Shown one piece after another: positions 62,061 to 64,000 of a stretch of DNA of 64,000 nucleotides (position 1 is the first letter of the stretch; the number at the start of each line of letters is the position of its first letter). The notes beneath the pieces are model-generated. The model did not search any database. It had not been told where the DNA came from and saw only the letters and a list, made by a program, of their open reading frames with translations. The stretch comes from Dromiciops gliroides (taxonomy: Eukaryota > Chordata > Mammalia > Microbiotheria > Microbiotheriidae), in contig NC_057863.1 of NCBI RefSeq assembly GCF_019393635.1, positions 38,666,857 through 38,730,856 on the forward strand. The letters run 5' to 3'. Made by a program: the position numbers and the translations under genes.

Positions 62061-64000
62061 GTTTACTCAAGAAATAAACAGAACTTAACTGTGAGGAAGA
62101 TGATTTAGCCAGAATTATTTAATTATAAGCATATTTCTCTAAGTAATGGGTCAGAGGATCAGGAATATGATTAAAGAAATCTCTAGAGGGAAGATGTCCA
62201 TGGGTTTGCATGGTTCGGGATAGGAGGCGAATTGAATGGACACTGCCCTCTCTGTCTTAGGCTAAGATTACCCTACAAGACCATAGGTGCATTGTAAGGA
62301 GTGAGTAGGCACCATAAATGAGTCCCAGAGAATACTTTTTTTTTTTTTTTTGCTTTTAGGGGAGTTCAGACCTGTGATTTAATACACTTTGGAAACTCTT
62401 TGCAAGAAAATTCCTTCACCAAGGCAGATCTGATACTCATGATGTGAACTAATTATATTAGAAAGTTATGAACGAGACAGGTTATTTGTCCAGGGTCACA
62501 CAGCTCCAAAGGAAAACTTCAGTCTGAGTCTTCTTGACTCTAGTTTGTGACATCACATCGTCAATCGAGTGGTCAATGGACATCCTGTGGATTGAAAAAA
62601 AGAGTTTTAATATACTTAACAGCTCTATGTCAGTCAGTCTGGCTGGGCGATGTAGATTGAATTTTCCAACTTCAGGATATTGAAAATGACCTGCAGTTAT
62701 GGATGCGGTAACAAAAAGGAAAGCTGACATTGTTGAAAGGGGAACAGGCCAGGAAAAATGAACCCTTCAATTCTGAATACGCAAGCAGCAGGATTGTTTC
62801 AAGATTTCAAACAAGAAAATTGGATGTCGCCTCCCCACTAGAGAACACACTGTTATTGTATTGATGTGAAACGCCATGAAAATCTTGGAGGAATTTCAAA
62901 GACAGCAGAGAGAGGATTCTAAATGCGTTCTACTGGAGAGATTTGATCAAGATTAGAGGAATCACAATTCAACGCGACCTTTTCAGGGGTCTTTGTCAGC
63001 AGTTGAGTCTATTGTGTGAGAATTCAAGAAAGCTAACTATTAAAACAAAGATGGTTCCTAAAACAAAATTCTCTATTAGTACTCCAATTCCAAGGAACAT
63101 TTATATGGTAATAAACCAGATGTTCTAGGGGAAAACAACTTTGGAGTGAGCACCAACAGATGAACTACAGATGAGAACCATTGGGTCCCTGTGGACATAT
63201 GTCACACAACATGAACAATCTATTTTCTTAAGCTTCAGAATTGCTGTAGAGTTGACAAGCCATTGACTTAATGGTCATCAGTTTGGCTTGGGCAACCTTC
63301 TTAACTGAGTTGGGCAGCAGTGGTTTTGGAGTAGTTTCAAGAAAGAAAAAAAAAAGTTGTGGCCAAATGGCAATGTCTAAACAAGATGGGGGAAGGGAAT
63401 GATTTATTTAGCTACCGACCAAACAGACAGAAAGTACTAGAAACCAGCATTGACAGTATTTCCAATATACACCATTCATCTGGTAGCCAGTACTTGTTTG
63501 GAAGTTAAACAGAGTTGGGTTTTCAGTCTAATTACTATGGTGTTAATGTAGTAGCTTAATAAATGTTTGTTTTCACTTTCTTTTCAGTAATATATCATTT
63601 TGACATTGTAATCATCATCTGGTACATCTCTTATTTCCAAGACCACTTCTACCCTCAACATGTGGTAGAATACAGATAGGACCAAGGTAACCTGAGTTGT
63701 TATAAGCTTAAGAATTCTTGGTATTTTTTTTTAACGTCCAGAATAACAGTAAAGTTTTCTTTTGTTGTTCTCTCTTTCTTGATTTCACTATTTGCCCAAA
63801 GTGCAGGCCATCCTGGTGGAGCATATGGCTTGCTTCCTAATTTCCTACTGTCTAAGTGAATAAGGTATGGTTCTGGTGACCCTTCATTTACATCTGGATC
63901 CTGGGTGCTTCCCATGCTAGAGAAATGAGATAGGCTCAGGATGGTTTCGATGATCTGTGGTTTGGGATTCATTCCAGATTCCCATTGTAGCAGCTGGTAG
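62061..64000. other. repeat-poor unique block to window end
   Basis: About 1.9 kb with only a T run at 62338-62351 and a faint MIR-like core at 62478-62540. No exon supported. The 90-codon minus-strand frame at 63700-63972 has no recognised domain. Confidence 0.4.

Overview
This is vertebrate nuclear DNA, almost certainly from a marsupial. It carries no recognisable protein-coding exon. The diagnosis rests on about 22 copies of one tRNA-derived SINE (opening GGGGCAGCTAGGTGGYGCAG, ending in GCAAGTCACTTAACCCCAATTGCC plus a simple tail), the type known from marsupials as MAR1/WSINE-like CORE-SINEs. They occur together with a degenerate RTE (BovB-like) LINE, a marsupial-type L1 5' end, L2 and CR1/L3 LINE remains, THER1/MON1/MIR-type CORE-SINEs, retroviral LTRs and small hAT transposons. 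I cannot name the species. SINE family names are assigned from memory of the sequence type, not from a search.

Layout. 1-3440: AT-rich, nearly free of repeats. 3440-5200: a strong CpG island, probably a TATA-less promoter. Its best splice donor (CAG|GTAAGG on the minus strand, exon edge at 3819) suggests a non-coding first exon read leftwards, so 1-3818 would be its proximal intron 1. The island holds a 20-bp minisatellite, opposed CCG and CGG triplet tracts and a roughly 400-bp polypurine strand. 5200-6650: unique sequence. From 6650 onward the DNA is ordinary repeat-rich intergenic or intronic sequence, with more unique blocks at 14140-17380, 24500-25670, 38080-40060 and 62060-64000.

Most informative elements. 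A solo LTR (7650-8003) splits an older SINE exactly, with a 4-bp duplication, and carries a CTCF-type motif. A 160-bp inverted repeat (9611-9770 and 10752-10911) is 157/160 identical without a gap. A 165-nt U1 snRNA retrocopy (58170-58334) has clear target-site duplications. A dead RTE reverse transcriptase (42613-43627, YADS in place of YADD) has a 3' tail resembling that of a SINE at 20762-21012. A pure (GAA)36-type tract grew out of a SINE tail (53015-53124). Several dispersed repeats with two or three copies in the window could not be assigned to a family.

There is no operon or pathway here. The elements relate through insertion history: L1- and RTE-type machinery moved the SINEs and the U1 copy, and hAT and LTR elements landed inside older SINEs and LINEs. 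The longest open frames are translations of the CpG island, of SINEs or of the RTE.
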